From: Gallionella sp.
GTDB taxonomy: Bacteria; Pseudomonadota; Gammaproteobacteria; Burkholderiales; Gallionellaceae
Direction of reading: 5' to 3'
DNA: 64,000 bases
Assembly: GCA_028687335.1 (NCBI GenBank)
Contig: JAQUAI010000002.1
Location: 124,001-188,000, forward strand
This document shows positions 56,026 through 64,000 of the stretch, piece after piece. Below the pieces are notes generated by a model. It was given only the letters and a program-made list of their open reading frames with translations. It was not told the origin of the DNA and did no database searches. The position numbers and the translations under genes are program-made. How positions within the stretch are numbered: position 1 is the first letter of the stretch; each line of letters begins with the position of its first letter.

Positions 56026-56651
56026 GCCTGTTGCAAATACGGATGCAGCGCGGCACTCACCACATCGGCGATGCGTTGCAGAAATACCGTGCCCATTTCG
56101 GGATAGAAGCGTTGCGCATCTTCGCTGGCCAGTACCAACATACCAACGGTGACGTGTCCGGCGTGCAACGGCAGGTAGGCGTAAGAATGCAGGTGCGCGG
56201 CGTGTTCGCCGAACCATGCCGCAGTGCCCGCAGCGCTCTGATGCATGCATACCGGGTGGGCTTGCGCATCGGCGAACGCGAGTGTCTCCGCGCTGGGCGG
56301 ATTGTTCTGCCACAGTTGCAGGGCAACGTGCGGTACCGCAAAGATGTCGCGCAACAGATGCGGCACCATTTCCAGTGCGGTTGCCAGATCGCGCGCGGCG
56401 AATAGGGTGACGACAAACTCGTGCACCTTGTGTTGCAACGCGTCGTTTTCCTTGCCGAATTCAAGTAATTCATGCAGCTTTTTTTCCAGCTCTTTGACGC
56501 GGTCACGCAGGGTTAGCAGTTGCCGTTCGCTTAGCGAAATGGTGCGTCCGCCATGCGGATGCGGCAGGGTGATTTGCGCCAGCAAGTCAGCATGGTCGGC
56601 AAAGAACTCGTGATGGTTTTGGAGGTATTCGGCTACGTCTTCTGCTCTCAT
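56022..56651 (-). CDS. DUF484 family protein
   Basis: A 209-aa protein with an N-terminal helical segment (VAEYLQNHHEFFADHADLLAQITLPHPHGGRTISL), a coiled coil and a GAF-like C-terminal fold (FAVPHVALQLWQ, then VGMLVLASEDAQRFYPEMGTVFL). The family lies between dapF and xerC in many proteobacteria. No enzyme function is known. Confidence 0.93.
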   Translation of the reverse strand: MRAEDVAEYLQNHHEFFADHADLLAQITLPHPHGGRTISLSERQLLTLRDRVKELEKKLHELLEFGKENDALQHKVHEFVVTLFAARDLATALEMVPHLLRDIFAVPHVALQLWQNNPPSAETLAFADAQAHPVCMHQSAAGTAAWFGEHAAHLHSYAYLPLHAGHVTVGMLVLASEDAQRFYPEMGTVFLQRIADVVSAALHPYLQQA

Positions 56652-56665
56652 AATTTTTCTCGCTA

Positions 56666-57496
56666 TTACAAATCAATTTCGCCGTCGAAGACGGTGATGG
56701 CGGGGCCGGTCATCAGCACCGGTTTGCCCGTTCCTTGCCAGGTGATGCTTAGTGTGCCGCCGCGTGTCGTGACATGCACAGTCTCGTCCAGCAGGCCGCG
56801 CAGAATGCCCGTTACGACCGCCGCGCAGGCACCGGTGCCGCATGACAGGGTTTCACCCGCGCCGCGCTCGAATACGCGCAGACGGATGCGGGTGCGGTCC
56901 ATGACTTGCATGAAACCGACATTGACCCGCTTGGGAAAGCGCGGGTGGTGTTCGATCAGCGCACCCTGTGCTACGACGGGGGCATTTTCAACATCCGCAA
57001 CGACTTGCACGGCGTGTGGGTTGCCCATCGAGACGGCGGTGATGTGTACGGTTTCACCTGCCACGTCCAGCGGCTGAATCACGGCATCGCTATCGCTGCT
57101 GAATGGAATGTTGGCAGCACGCAAAACGGGTGCGCCCATATTAACGGTAACGCGCCCGTCTTCTTCCAAGCGCGGAGAAATCAGCCCGCTCTTGGTTTCC
57201 ACCACGATCTCGCGTTTGTGCGTGAGTTTTTTGTCATGCACAAAGCGTACGAAGCAGCGCGCGCCGTTGCCGCATTGCTCCACCTCGCCGCCGTCGGCAT
57301 TGAAAATGCGGTAACGGAAATCGGCCTCGTGATGCTGCGCTTTTTCCACTAGCAGCAACTGGTCGCAGCCAACACCGAAATGGCGGTCGGCCAAAAAGCG
57401 TATTTGTTCGGGTGTTAACGCAACGGTTTGGCGCACGCCGTCGATTACGACAAAGTCGTTGCCAGCGCCGTGCATTTTGGTGAATTTAAGTGCCAT
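56666..57496 (-). CDS. dapF: Diaminopimelate epimerase
   Basis: A 276-aa cofactor-independent racemase making meso-diaminopimelate for lysine and peptidoglycan. The two catalytic cysteines are in [10 protein letters not shown] and [11 protein letters not shown]. It leads the dapF-DUF484-xerC-rlmI-like operon, with a 14-bp gap to the next gene. Confidence 0.96.
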   Translation of the reverse strand: MALKFTKMHGAGNDFVVIDGVRQTVALTPEQIRFLADRHFGVGCDQLLLVEKAQHHEADFRYRIFNADGGEVEQCGNGARCFVRFVHDKKLTHKREIVVETKSGLISPRLEEDGRVTVNMGAPVLRAANIPFSSDSDAVIQPLDVAGETVHITAVSMGNPHAVQVVADVENAPVVAQGALIEHHPRFPKRVNVGFMQVMDRTRIRLRVFERGAGETLSCGTGACAAVVTGILRGLLDETVHVTTRGGTLSITWQGTGKPVLMTGPAITVFDGEIDL

Positions 57497-57538
57497 GATC
57501 TTTGTTGTTCAGTTTTATGAAGTGCAACTAAAAAATCG

Positions 57539-57680
57539 TTGTCCACGAAATGACACGAACAAAAACATAAGATTGAAGCCAGTTGTCTGATCTGGTGCTG
57601 CATTATTTCGTGGTTTTCGTGTTTTTGCGAGCTTTCGCCTTGCAGCGAAATGCCTGCTTATCCCACTTCGTGGATAAATA
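57539..57680. repeat. CACGAAA-type repeat between dapF and the CoA-binding gene
   Basis: Contains TTGTCCACGAAATGACACGA at one end and CACTTCGTGGATAAATA at the other; together with internal TTTCGTGGTTTTCGTG it resembles, in reverse, the element at 52741-52812 with about 70 bp extra. No coding potential. Confidence 0.5.
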
Positions 57681-57705
57681 GTTTTTGGATTATACGTGTT
57701 AAGAC

Positions 57706-58125
57706 TCAATCCCCACGCAGTTGAACGTGGTCGCGGTACATGCAGCGATCCATTACCACGGTGATGCCAGCTTGCTGCGCACGCAAGGCGGCAGCCTCAT
57801 TCACCACGCCATCTTGTAGCCAGAGTTTTTTGATGCCGAGCTTGATGCAACTTTCGACGATGTCGGGCACGTGTTCTGAAGCGCGGAACACATCCACGAT
57901 GTCGGGTGTTTCAGGCAGGCTTTCTAGGTCTGGGTAGGCTTTTTCACCCAGCACCTCGTCCACCATGGGGCGCACGGGGATGATGCGGTAGCCAAAGCCT
58001 TGCAGTGCTTTGGCGACGTTGAAGCTGGGACGCGCAGGTTGCGGCGACAGGCCGACCACGGCCACGCTACGTACTTGGGCCAATAGCGCACGAATCTGTT
58101 CGGGCGTAGGATTGGAAAAGGTCAT
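57706..58125 (-). CDS. CoA-binding domain protein (YccU-like)
   Basis: A 139-aa protein with a single Rossmann-type CoA-binding domain: VAVVGLSPQPARPSFNVAKALQGFGYRIIPVRP, then DIVDVFRASEHVPDIVESCIKLG and LWLQDGVVNEAAA. It corresponds to the first domain of succinyl-CoA synthetase alpha. The ligand may be CoA; function is unknown. Confidence 0.92.
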   Translation of the reverse strand: MTFSNPTPEQIRALLAQVRSVAVVGLSPQPARPSFNVAKALQGFGYRIIPVRPMVDEVLGEKAYPDLESLPETPDIVDVFRASEHVPDIVESCIKLGIKKLWLQDGVVNEAAALRAQQAGITVVMDRCMYRDHVQLRGD

Positions 58126-58191
58126 GTCAGTTTGCTGTAAAGATGACGTGCCTATAATAAACCATTGCTACTGGACTTAAAGAGGCCTGCC

Positions 58192-60099
58192 GTGAGCGCG
58201 ATCCATCCTTCTGAACTCGCTTTTATCACCAAACACGCACCGTTTGATCACATGGAGTTGGGGCATGTGATGTGGATGTTGGAGCGTATGAAACTAGGCT
58301 ATTACGCGGAGGGCGAGGTGATTGTCTCGCCGGAGCAGGGTACGGTAGACCGCTTTGTCGTCATCAAGCAGGGCGTGGTACACGGCGAGCAGAGCGTGGC
58401 CAAGGCATCGGATGCGGATACTTGGCTGGAGTTGGGCGAAGGAGAGTGTTTCCCGCTGGGAGCTTTGCTCGCTCACCGACCTGTCGCCAGTGTGTATCGG
58501 GCGGGCGGCGATAGTTTTTGTTATGAATTAGCAGCCCCAGACTTTAGTGAGTTAATCGGCAAGAGCGCGCCGTTCCGAGATTTTTGCACCCGGCGTATCG
58601 CCAATTTACTGGAACATTCCAAGCAGGTGATTCAGGCGCAGTACACTCAGTCCAGCGCCGAGCAGCAGTCGCTTACTAGCCCTCTATCCGCCGTGATTCG
58701 GCGCGCACCGGTCACTTGTTCGCCGGATACGCCTATTCGCGAAGTGCTGAAAATCATGCGTGAACAACGCATTGGGTCGATGGTTGCCGCCGATGAAAAA
58801 AACCATCCTTTGGGTATTTTGACGTTGCATGATGTGCTGGAGCGCATTGCTATTCCGCAGATCGACATTGATCTACCCGTCATCAGCATTATGAGCACGC
58901 AGTTATCGGCACTGCCGCCGCAAGCTATGGCGCACGAGGCGGCACTGATGATGGCCAAGCACGGTTTCAGACATGTGCTGGTGGTTGAAAACGAATGCCT
59001 AGTCGGACTGGTGTCGGAAAAAGACTTGTTCGCATTGCAGCGCGTCGGCTTGCGTCAGGTTGGCTCGGCAATTCGCCATGCCGAAACTGTCGGGCAGTTG
59101 CAGCAAGGCGCTGCCGATATACGCCGCATGGCGCACAACATGATGGCGCAGGGGGTTGCGCCGGAACAGCTGACGCAATTCATTTCAACCTTTAACGATT
59201 TACTTACCGCACGTGTGGTGGAGTTGGAATATCAGTCCTGCGGTCTAGTGGATACTGAGTTGCACGCCGGATTGTGTTGGCTCGCACTGGGGTCGGAGGG
59301 ACGCTTTGAGCAGACGCTGAGCACCGACCAAGATAACGCCATTATTTTTACCGTGCCGGAGGGGATGACGGCAGAGCAAGTGCGCCAGCAGCTTTTGCCC
59401 ATTGCGCGCCGTATCAACGAAACGCTCGCGTTATGCGGATTCCCGCTGTGCAATGGCGAGATCATGGCGAGCAATCCGAAATGGTGTCTGTCGGTTGACG
59501 AGTGGCAGGAAGTATTCTCCAAATGGATAGATCGCGGTTCACCGGAGGCCTTGTTGCACGCTTCTATTTTCTTCGATTTCAGAGCGCTGTCCGGTGCGAC
59601 TGTGCTGGCTGACGAACTGCGGCTCTGGCTAACTCGGCATGTGCGTGGTAACCAGCGTTTTCTACATCAGATGGCGGCTAATTCACTGCGTAACCGTCCA
59701 CCTCTGGGCTTGGTGCGCGATTTTGTGGTGGGTGCGGGAAATACTCTCGACTTGAAAATGAACGGCATTACCCCCTTTGTCGACGCGGCGCGCATATTCG
59801 GCTTGGCCAGCGGCAGTTCCCACACCAACACCATTCAGCGTTTGCGCGCTAGCGCGGCGGCGTTACACGTTCCCGTGGCCGAAGTCGAAGCATGGATTAA
59901 TGCTTTTCTATTTATTCAAATGCTGCGCTTGCGGCATCACTATGAAGTCATTGCCGCCCAGGCTGGGGGGGAGTGCGATCACTTGGATAATCTGATCGAT
60001 CCCGAGCGATTAAATGAGCTTGATCGGCGCATCTTAAAAGAAGCATTCAGGCAAGCACGCAAGGTGCAGGCAAAACTTACGCTCGATTACCAACTATGA
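58192..60099 (+). CDS. cNMP-binding / CBS / DUF294 nucleotidyltransferase-like protein
   Basis: A 635-aa cytoplasmic protein. Order: cyclic-nucleotide-binding domain (about 15-140), two CBS domains (about 165-290, VTCSPDTPIREVLKIMREQRIGSMV and HEAALMMAKHGFRHVLVVE), then DUF294 putative nucleotidyltransferase with GSEGRFEQTLSTDQDNAII, the Gly-Ser and DxD motif, and a DUF294 C-terminal helical domain. I place the start at GTG 58192 (AGAGG upstream). It precedes a DnaQ-like exonuclease and a sodium:solute symporter pair, an arrangement also known near actP-type genes. Confidence 0.88.
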   Translation: MSAIHPSELAFITKHAPFDHMELGHVMWMLERMKLGYYAEGEVIVSPEQGTVDRFVVIKQGVVHGEQSVAKASDADTWLELGEGECFPLGALLAHRPVASVYRAGGDSFCYELAAPDFSELIGKSAPFRDFCTRRIANLLEHSKQVIQAQYTQSSAEQQSLTSPLSAVIRRAPVTCSPDTPIREVLKIMREQRIGSMVAADEKNHPLGILTLHDVLERIAIPQIDIDLPVISIMSTQLSALPPQAMAHEAALMMAKHGFRHVLVVENECLVGLVSEKDLFALQRVGLRQVGSAIRHAETVGQLQQGAADIRRMAHNMMAQGVAPEQLTQFISTFNDLLTARVVELEYQSCGLVDTELHAGLCWLALGSEGRFEQTLSTDQDNAIIFTVPEGMTAEQVRQQLLPIARRINETLALCGFPLCNGEIMASNPKWCLSVDEWQEVFSKWIDRGSPEALLHASIFFDFRALSGATVLADELRLWLTRHVRGNQRFLHQMAANSLRNRPPLGLVRDFVVGAGNTLDLKMNGITPFVDAARIFGLASGSSHTNTIQRLRASAAALHVPVAEVEAWINAFLFIQMLRLRHHYEVIAAQAGGECDHLDNLIDPERLNELDRRILKEAFRQARKVQAKLTLDYQL

Positions 60100-60803
60100 A
60101 ACGTTTGCTTCAGCGATGGCTGACCCCCAAGCCGCGCCTTACCGAACAACAGGCGGCGCGCTTGGCGGCATGGAGTGCTTTACCCGCGCCCGATGGGCAA
60201 GGTCATTTCGACCATTCGCGTTGTGTGGTGGTGGATGTTGAAACCACCGGTTTGAATCTGGTGACGGATAGTTTGATTTCAATCGGTGCAGTCGCACTGG
60301 AAGGGCGTCGTATTGTGCTGGGCGATAGTTTTTCCGTGGTATTGCAGCAACGGCAAATCAGCCGTAAGGAAAATATTCTGGTACACGGCATTTCCGGCAC
60401 GGTGCAACGTCAGGGTATCGATCCAGTCGAGGCATTGCTGGCATTTCTGGAATATGTGGGCAAATCTCCGTTGGTGGCATTTCATGTGCAATTTGACGAA
60501 ACCATGATCCGTCGCGCGCTACGCCAATATCTGGGGCTGAATTTCAAACATGCTTGGCTAGACCTTGCTTACGTCATGCCTGCGCTGTATCCCACGCTGG
60601 CATATCGCTATCGTGTGCTGGACGACTGGATAGGCTATTTCAATATCCGCGTCGAAGCACGGCACAACGCGCTGGCGGACGCTTTGGCAACGGCGCAATT
60701 GCTGCAAATTGCCCAGACTAAATCGCGCACTAAAGACGTGGCGGACTTCGCCGGATTACGCGATATGGAGCGGAATCAGCGCTGGCTCAGTGGCGTAAGC
60801 TGA
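60096..60803 (+). CDS. DnaQ-like 3'-5' exonuclease (DEDDh)
   Basis: A 235-aa protein with the DEDDh motifs: VVDVETTGLNL (Asp, Glu), SIGAVAL, FHVQFDETMIRR (Asp) and RHNALADALATAQL (His, Asp). Not linked to a polymerase here. Overlaps the DUF294 gene by ATGA. Homologues adjacent to DUF294 proteins are common and their role is unclear; they may be regulatory. Confidence 0.9.
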   Translation: MKRLLQRWLTPKPRLTEQQAARLAAWSALPAPDGQGHFDHSRCVVVDVETTGLNLVTDSLISIGAVALEGRRIVLGDSFSVVLQQRQISRKENILVHGISGTVQRQGIDPVEALLAFLEYVGKSPLVAFHVQFDETMIRRALRQYLGLNFKHAWLDLAYVMPALYPTLAYRYRVLDDWIGYFNIRVEARHNALADALATAQLLQIAQTKSRTKDVADFAGLRDMERNQRWLSGVS

Positions 60804-60879
60804 CTGTAAGCTTGCTGACTTACTCTGCCACCCTGCTGTAAAAAGGGTATCGGGCTATCCCGGTAAAACAGACTGGATT

Positions 60880-60894
60880 AACACGGGAAGTGTT
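60880..60894. promoter_or_regulatory. Short inverted repeat upstream of the symporter operon
   Basis: AACAC and GTGTT separated by GGGAA, 41-56 bp before the DUF4212 start. A possible operator; weak evidence. Confidence 0.25.
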
Positions 60895-60935
60895 GGTTCG
60901 GTCATATAAATAATCAATAAACAGAGGAGAACGCA

Positions 60936-61190
60936 ATGGACAAAAGCGGCGAGGCCTATTGGAAGGCCACGTTGGGTTTGCTGACTAAGATCCTAGTGGT
61001 GTGGTTCCTAGTTTCATTCGGCGCAGGTATTTTGTTTGCCGATATGCTGAATGGCATTCATTTGGGCGGATACCCGTTGGGTTTCTGGTTCGCCCATCAG
61101 GGATCGATGTACATTTTTGTGGCGTTGATTTTTATCTACGCTAAGAAAATGGGCGAGATCGACCGCAAATTCGACGTTCACGAAGACTAA
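60936..61190 (+). CDS. DUF4212 small membrane subunit of a sodium:solute symporter
   Basis: An 84-aa protein with two membrane helices (TLGLLTKILVVWFLVSFGAGILF and FWFAHQGSMYIFVALIFIYAKKM). It is the typical partner of the large symporter that starts 9 bp later. GGAG precedes the ATG. Confidence 0.92.
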   Translation: MDKSGEAYWKATLGLLTKILVVWFLVSFGAGILFADMLNGIHLGGYPLGFWFAHQGSMYIFVALIFIYAKKMGEIDRKFDVHED

Positions 61191-61199
61191 GGGGACAAC

Positions 61200-63098
61200 A
61201 TGGATCTTCAAACAACTATCTATCTGGTGGTGGGTGCGAGTTTCGCGCTCTACATCGGTATCGCCTTCTGGGCGCGCGCAGGCAGCACCAGTGAGTTTTA
61301 CGTGGCTGGCGGCGGCGTTGGCCCCCGTGTCAACGGTATGGCGACGGCTGCCGACTGGATGTCTGCTGCTTCCTTCATTTCCATGGCGGGTCTGATTTCC
61401 AACATGGGTTATGGCGGTGGCTTGTTCCTGATGGGCTGGACCGGTGGCTATGTGCTGTTGGCTTTGTTGCTGGCTCCGTACTTGCGCAAATTCGGCAAAT
61501 TCACCGTGCCGCAATTTATCGGCGACCGTTACTACTCCAAAACGGCTTCCACCGTTGCGGTGGTGTGTTTGCTGACGGCTTCCATCACTTACGTGATTGG
61601 TCAAATGACCGGTGTGGGCGTGGCGTTCTCCCGCTTCCTCGGCGTTTCCAGTGAAACCGGTATTTACGTCGGTATGGGCATCGTGTTTGTGTACGCTGTT
61701 ATGGGCGGGATGAAGGGCATCACCTATACACAGGTGGCGCAGTACATCGTGCTGATTTTTGCTTACACCGTCCCCGCAATCTTTATCTCGATGCACCTGA
61801 CTGGCAATCCACTCCCGCAACTGGGCCTGGGCTCCAATCTGGTAGGGCAGGACATCTCGCTGCTGCAAAAGCTGGACACCATCGTGGTTGAGTTGGGCTT
61901 TGGTCAATACACCACAACGACTGCTGGTAGCACACTGAACATGTTCGTGTACACCTTGTCGCTGATGATCGGTACTGCCGGTTTGCCACACGTCATCATG
62001 AGATTCTTCACGGTTCCTACCGTAGCTGCTGCTCGTTCATCTGCTGGTTGGGCATTGGTGTTCATCGCGATTTTGTACACCACAGCACCTGCTGTAGCGG
62101 GTATGGCGAAGTACAACCTGTTGGCAACAGTGAACACTGCTGTGACAACCAATGGTGATCTGTATGCTGCCGACTCCGGTTTGGAAGTTGCAAAACAACC
62201 TGACTGGATGGCTCGCTGGGAAAAAACTGGTCTGCTGAAGTTTAAGGATCAGAACGGTGACGGTCGCATCCAGTATTACAACGATTCCGGTTTGGCTCAG
62301 GCTAAGGCTGATCTAGCTAAGGCACAAAAGGAAAACGGTGATATTGCGAAAGCACAAACCGCACTTGATGCTGCACAGAAAAAACATGATGCCGCGAAGG
62401 ATGGCAAGTTTACCCAAGCTGGTTGGCAGGGTAATGAGCTGACGGTTAACCCGGACATTATCGTGTTGGCTAATCCTGAAATCGCATTGTTGCCTAACTG
62501 GGTGATCGCCTTGGTAGCCGCCGGTGGTTTGGCTGCTGCGTTGTCCACGGCTGCGGGCTTGTTGCTGGCGATCTCATCTGCCATCTCGCATGACTTGGTG
62601 AAAGGTGTGTTCAATCCGAACATCAGCGAAAAGGGCGAACTCATGGCTGGTAAGGTTGCCATGGCACTCTCTATCGTGGTGGCAGGTTATCTCGGTCTGA
62701 ATCCTCCCGGCTTCGCGGCAGGAACGGTGGCGTTGGCGTTCGGTATCGCCGCCAGCTCACTGTTCCCAGCCATCATGATGGGTATCTTCAGCAAGAAGAT
62801 GAATAAGGAAGGTGCGATTGCCGGTATGTTGGCGGGTCTCTCCATCACCCTGTTCTACGTGTTCGCACACAAGGGCATCTTCTTCATCAAGGGTACAGAC
62901 TTCTTGCCTTTGATCGGCGGAGCGAATCCATTCTTTGGCATCACACCGGAAGCATTCGGTGCGGTAGGTGCTTTGTTTAACTTCATCGTTGCTTTCACAG
63001 TCGATAAGTTTACTAAAGAGCCACCAGAGCACATTCAACACTTGGTTGAAAGCGTTCGTACACCACGCGGAGCAAAAGCAGTGGATGGCGCACACTAA
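61200..63098 (+). CDS. Sodium:solute symporter, ActP/VC_2705-like
   Basis: A 632-aa inner-membrane symporter with about 13 helices and LeuT-type fold: FYVAGGGVGPRVNGMATAADWMSAASFI, the sodium-site region SLMIGTAGLPHVIMRFFTVP, and GGLAAALSTAAGLLLAISSAISHD. Residues about 317-417 form a soluble loop with an EF-hand-like DQNGDGRIQYY (near 350-360) and a coiled, Ala/Lys-rich segment. Substrate is probably acetate or another small organic acid. The gene is linked to a cNMP/CBS/DUF294 regulator. Confidence 0.92.
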   Translation: MDLQTTIYLVVGASFALYIGIAFWARAGSTSEFYVAGGGVGPRVNGMATAADWMSAASFISMAGLISNMGYGGGLFLMGWTGGYVLLALLLAPYLRKFGKFTVPQFIGDRYYSKTASTVAVVCLLTASITYVIGQMTGVGVAFSRFLGVSSETGIYVGMGIVFVYAVMGGMKGITYTQVAQYIVLIFAYTVPAIFISMHLTGNPLPQLGLGSNLVGQDISLLQKLDTIVVELGFGQYTTTTAGSTLNMFVYTLSLMIGTAGLPHVIMRFFTVPTVAAARSSAGWALVFIAILYTTAPAVAGMAKYNLLATVNTAVTTNGDLYAADSGLEVAKQPDWMARWEKTGLLKFKDQNGDGRIQYYNDSGLAQAKADLAKAQKENGDIAKAQTALDAAQKKHDAAKDGKFTQAGWQGNELTVNPDIIVLANPEIALLPNWVIALVAAGGLAAALSTAAGLLLAISSAISHDLVKGVFNPNISEKGELMAGKVAMALSIVVAGYLGLNPPGFAAGTVALAFGIAASSLFPAIMMGIFSKKMNKEGAIAGMLAGLSITLFYVFAHKGIFFIKGTDFLPLIGGANPFFGITPEAFGAVGALFNFIVAFTVDKFTKEPPEHIQHLVESVRTPRGAKAVDGAH

Positions 63099-63125
63099 AG
63101 CAATTTGATTTACCTGTAACATCAA

Positions 63126-63152
63126 CCCCGCCGCATTCCGGCGGGGTTTTTT
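63126..63152 (+). terminator. Intrinsic terminator after the symporter gene
   Basis: Stem CCCCGCCG / CGGCGGGG with 5-nt loop, then six T. It is just before the ribosome binding site of the next gene, so that gene needs read-through or its own promoter. Confidence 0.88.
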
Positions 63153-63164
63153 CTTGGAGTGACT

Positions 63165-63521
63165 ATGGTTTTTGATATCAGCGTGGCAATGACGTGGATC
63201 TTGTTTCTTGCCTTGTTTCCAATGGCATTCATCTGGTTGCGCCGAGTGTGGCGCATTGCTGTGCAACGTGATTTTTCTGAAGTGGCTTTAAAGAAAGGAT
63301 TGCCGCCTGAGAATCCTGCCAAATTTGCACTCTATGCTGCCGCCATTAATTTAGTGGCTGGGATCATAGTGGTGATCGTCATCGTCGGTGTATTGATGGC
63401 GTACTTTGATTATCAAACATGGAGCGCAATGGCGGGCATCACCATCTGGCTCAAGCTGATCGCCGACTTCATTCTCAGTCGTCATGCGCATCCGTTCTGG
63501 AATAAGCCCAAGTCGGAGTAA
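63165..63521 (+). CDS. Hypothetical membrane protein downstream of the symporter
   Basis: A 118-aa protein with three hydrophobic segments (ISVAMTWILFLALFPMAFIWL, FALYAAAINLVAGIIVVIVIVG, MAGITIWLKLIADFIL). ATG 63165 is preferred, preceded by GGAG. No family recognised. Position suggests a role with the symporter, but an intrinsic terminator lies between them. Confidence 0.75.
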   Translation: MVFDISVAMTWILFLALFPMAFIWLRRVWRIAVQRDFSEVALKKGLPPENPAKFALYAAAINLVAGIIVVIVIVGVLMAYFDYQTWSAMAGITIWLKLIADFILSRHAHPFWNKPKSE

Positions 63522-63604
63522 GGACTTATTGACTCAGTCAGATTGTGTTTGAACTTAGACAATTCATTAGCTCGCCCCTGAGCTACGCAGATTGTCTAGC
63601 GATC

Positions 63605-63708
63605 CCACTTTAGGGGGAGAGCTGAGCCAGCTCCTCCCCTGAAGTGGGGTAAGCAGGCATTCCGCGAAGCGGAAGCTCGCACAAGGGGAGGTTGGGAGGG
63701 GTTGGGGT
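63605..63708. repeat. Dispersed GC-rich repeat, copy 4
   Basis: Contains CTCCTCCCCTGAAGTGGGG and ends ACAAGGGGAGGTTGGGAGGGG, matching the terminal part of copies 1 and 2. The inner part has the hairpin TTCCGCGAAGCGGAA. Non-coding; the rest of 63522-63755 holds nothing recognisable. Confidence 0.7.
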
Positions 63709-63755
63709 TCAAACTATATTTGACCGAATAAATCAGAGTTTCCTTAGCGCTTAGC

Positions 63756-64000
63756 TTAGACCGCTTGTTTCAAAATACTTCGCGCTAGTCGCTTTTCTAT
63801 TTCGATAGCAATGAACAGCAGCACGCCGAAAGCAACGATGCGTAGCCATGCCGATGCATCGATGGAGACCACGCCAAACAAGGTTTGCATGAATGGCAGA
63901 TAGGTGAATACGGCTTGGATCACGGTCAAGATGGCGATGCTCAGCAGAACGTAGCGGTTACCGGTGAAGTCTGACCATGTGCGTACCGGCGCAAGCAGAT
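63756..64000 (-). CDS. Cation-transporting P-type ATPase, C-terminal end (cut by window edge)
   Basis: A minus-strand frame, open at the right edge and ending at a TAA at 63756-63758, encodes at least the last 80 residues. It reads SDFTGNRYVLLSIAILTVIQ then FTYLPFMQTLFGVVSIDAS and ends LKQAV. This is the end of the C-terminal membrane domain of P2-type (calcium/sodium-type) ATPases, including the YLPFMQTLFG segment. The catalytic DKTG and ion-binding residues are outside the window, so the ion cannot be named. Confidence 0.78.
   Translation of the reverse strand, partial: LLAPVRTWSDFTGNRYVLLSIAILTVIQAVFTYLPFMQTLFGVVSIDASAWLRIVAFGVLLFIAIEIEKRLARSILKQAV

Noticed and set aside
56026..56313. Longer xerC frame
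   Set aside because: It overlaps the DUF484 gene on the same strand over nearly 290 bp; ATG 56025 gives the usual XerC length and an ATGA overlap.

Overview
The window is ordinary chromosome of a Gram-negative betaproteobacterium. The best guess is the Nitrosomonadales/Gallionellaceae area; this is an inference from gene content and order (dapF-DUF484-xerC, hemA-prfA-prmC, divergent algZR/argH, ybeD-lipB-lipA, slmA, RegB/RegA, trimeric porins), not from a marker gene. Coding density is high, with many ATGA overlaps. I see no rRNA, tRNA, CRISPR array, prophage or intact insertion sequence.

Layout. 1-6 kb: the N-terminal part of an RNase II-family exonuclease, two tandem cytochromes c, and a dacC / D-amino-acid aminotransferase / ybeD / lipB / lipA operon. 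6-14 kb: a signalling block with a CZB-domain protein, two HDOD proteins, the redox system RegB/RegA, a PCu(A)C copper chaperone and a two-gene chemoreceptor operon. 14-25 kb: argB, a pyrimidine 5'-nucleotidase-like HAD protein, slmA, DAHP synthase, a cation/proton exchanger, an H1-like lysine/alanine-rich protein and a 1276-aa FAD/Fe-S oxidoreductase. 25-31 kb: a second CZB protein, a truncated haemoglobin, CorA, TcdA, then two response regulators lacking the phospho-acceptor aspartate followed by a CBS-GGDEF cyclase. 31-44 kb: tatD-like nuclease, quinone oxidoreductase, aroC, an AbiJ-like defence gene beside a large palindromic repeat, algR/algZ, argH, grxD, a cNMP-binding protein, prmC-prfA-hemA and moeB. 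44-64 kb: two porins, a lytic transglycosylase, cca, an EF-hand protein, a MidA-like methyltransferase, pteridine reductase, ttcA, an RlmI-like methyltransferase, xerC, DUF484, dapF, a CoA-binding protein, a cNMP/CBS/DUF294 protein with a DnaQ-like exonuclease, a DUF4212/ActP-like symporter pair, and the C-terminal end of a P-type ATPase at the right edge.

The most interesting signal is not a protein. A 23-bp motif (palindrome ATGCATATGCAT followed by TTCGGTCTATT) occurs three times, each time exactly 21 bp upstream of a -10-like hexamer. It precedes a CZB protein (5.9 kb), the chemoreceptor operon (11.2 kb) and, on the minus strand after argH (38.9 kb), a roughly 86-nt transcription unit that looks like a small RNA: a stem with a GNRA tetraloop, an unpaired stretch containing CUCCUCCU (anti-Shine-Dalgarno) and an intrinsic terminator. 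This suggests an undescribed regulon linking zinc/oxidant-type chemosensing to an RNA regulator.

Other points of note are an in-frame copy of a dispersed repeat inside the MidA-like methyltransferase, a pair of inverted compound palindromes with compensatory changes next to the AbiJ-like gene, paired RegA-type operators upstream of regB, and a His-rich periplasmic loop in RegB next to the copper chaperone.
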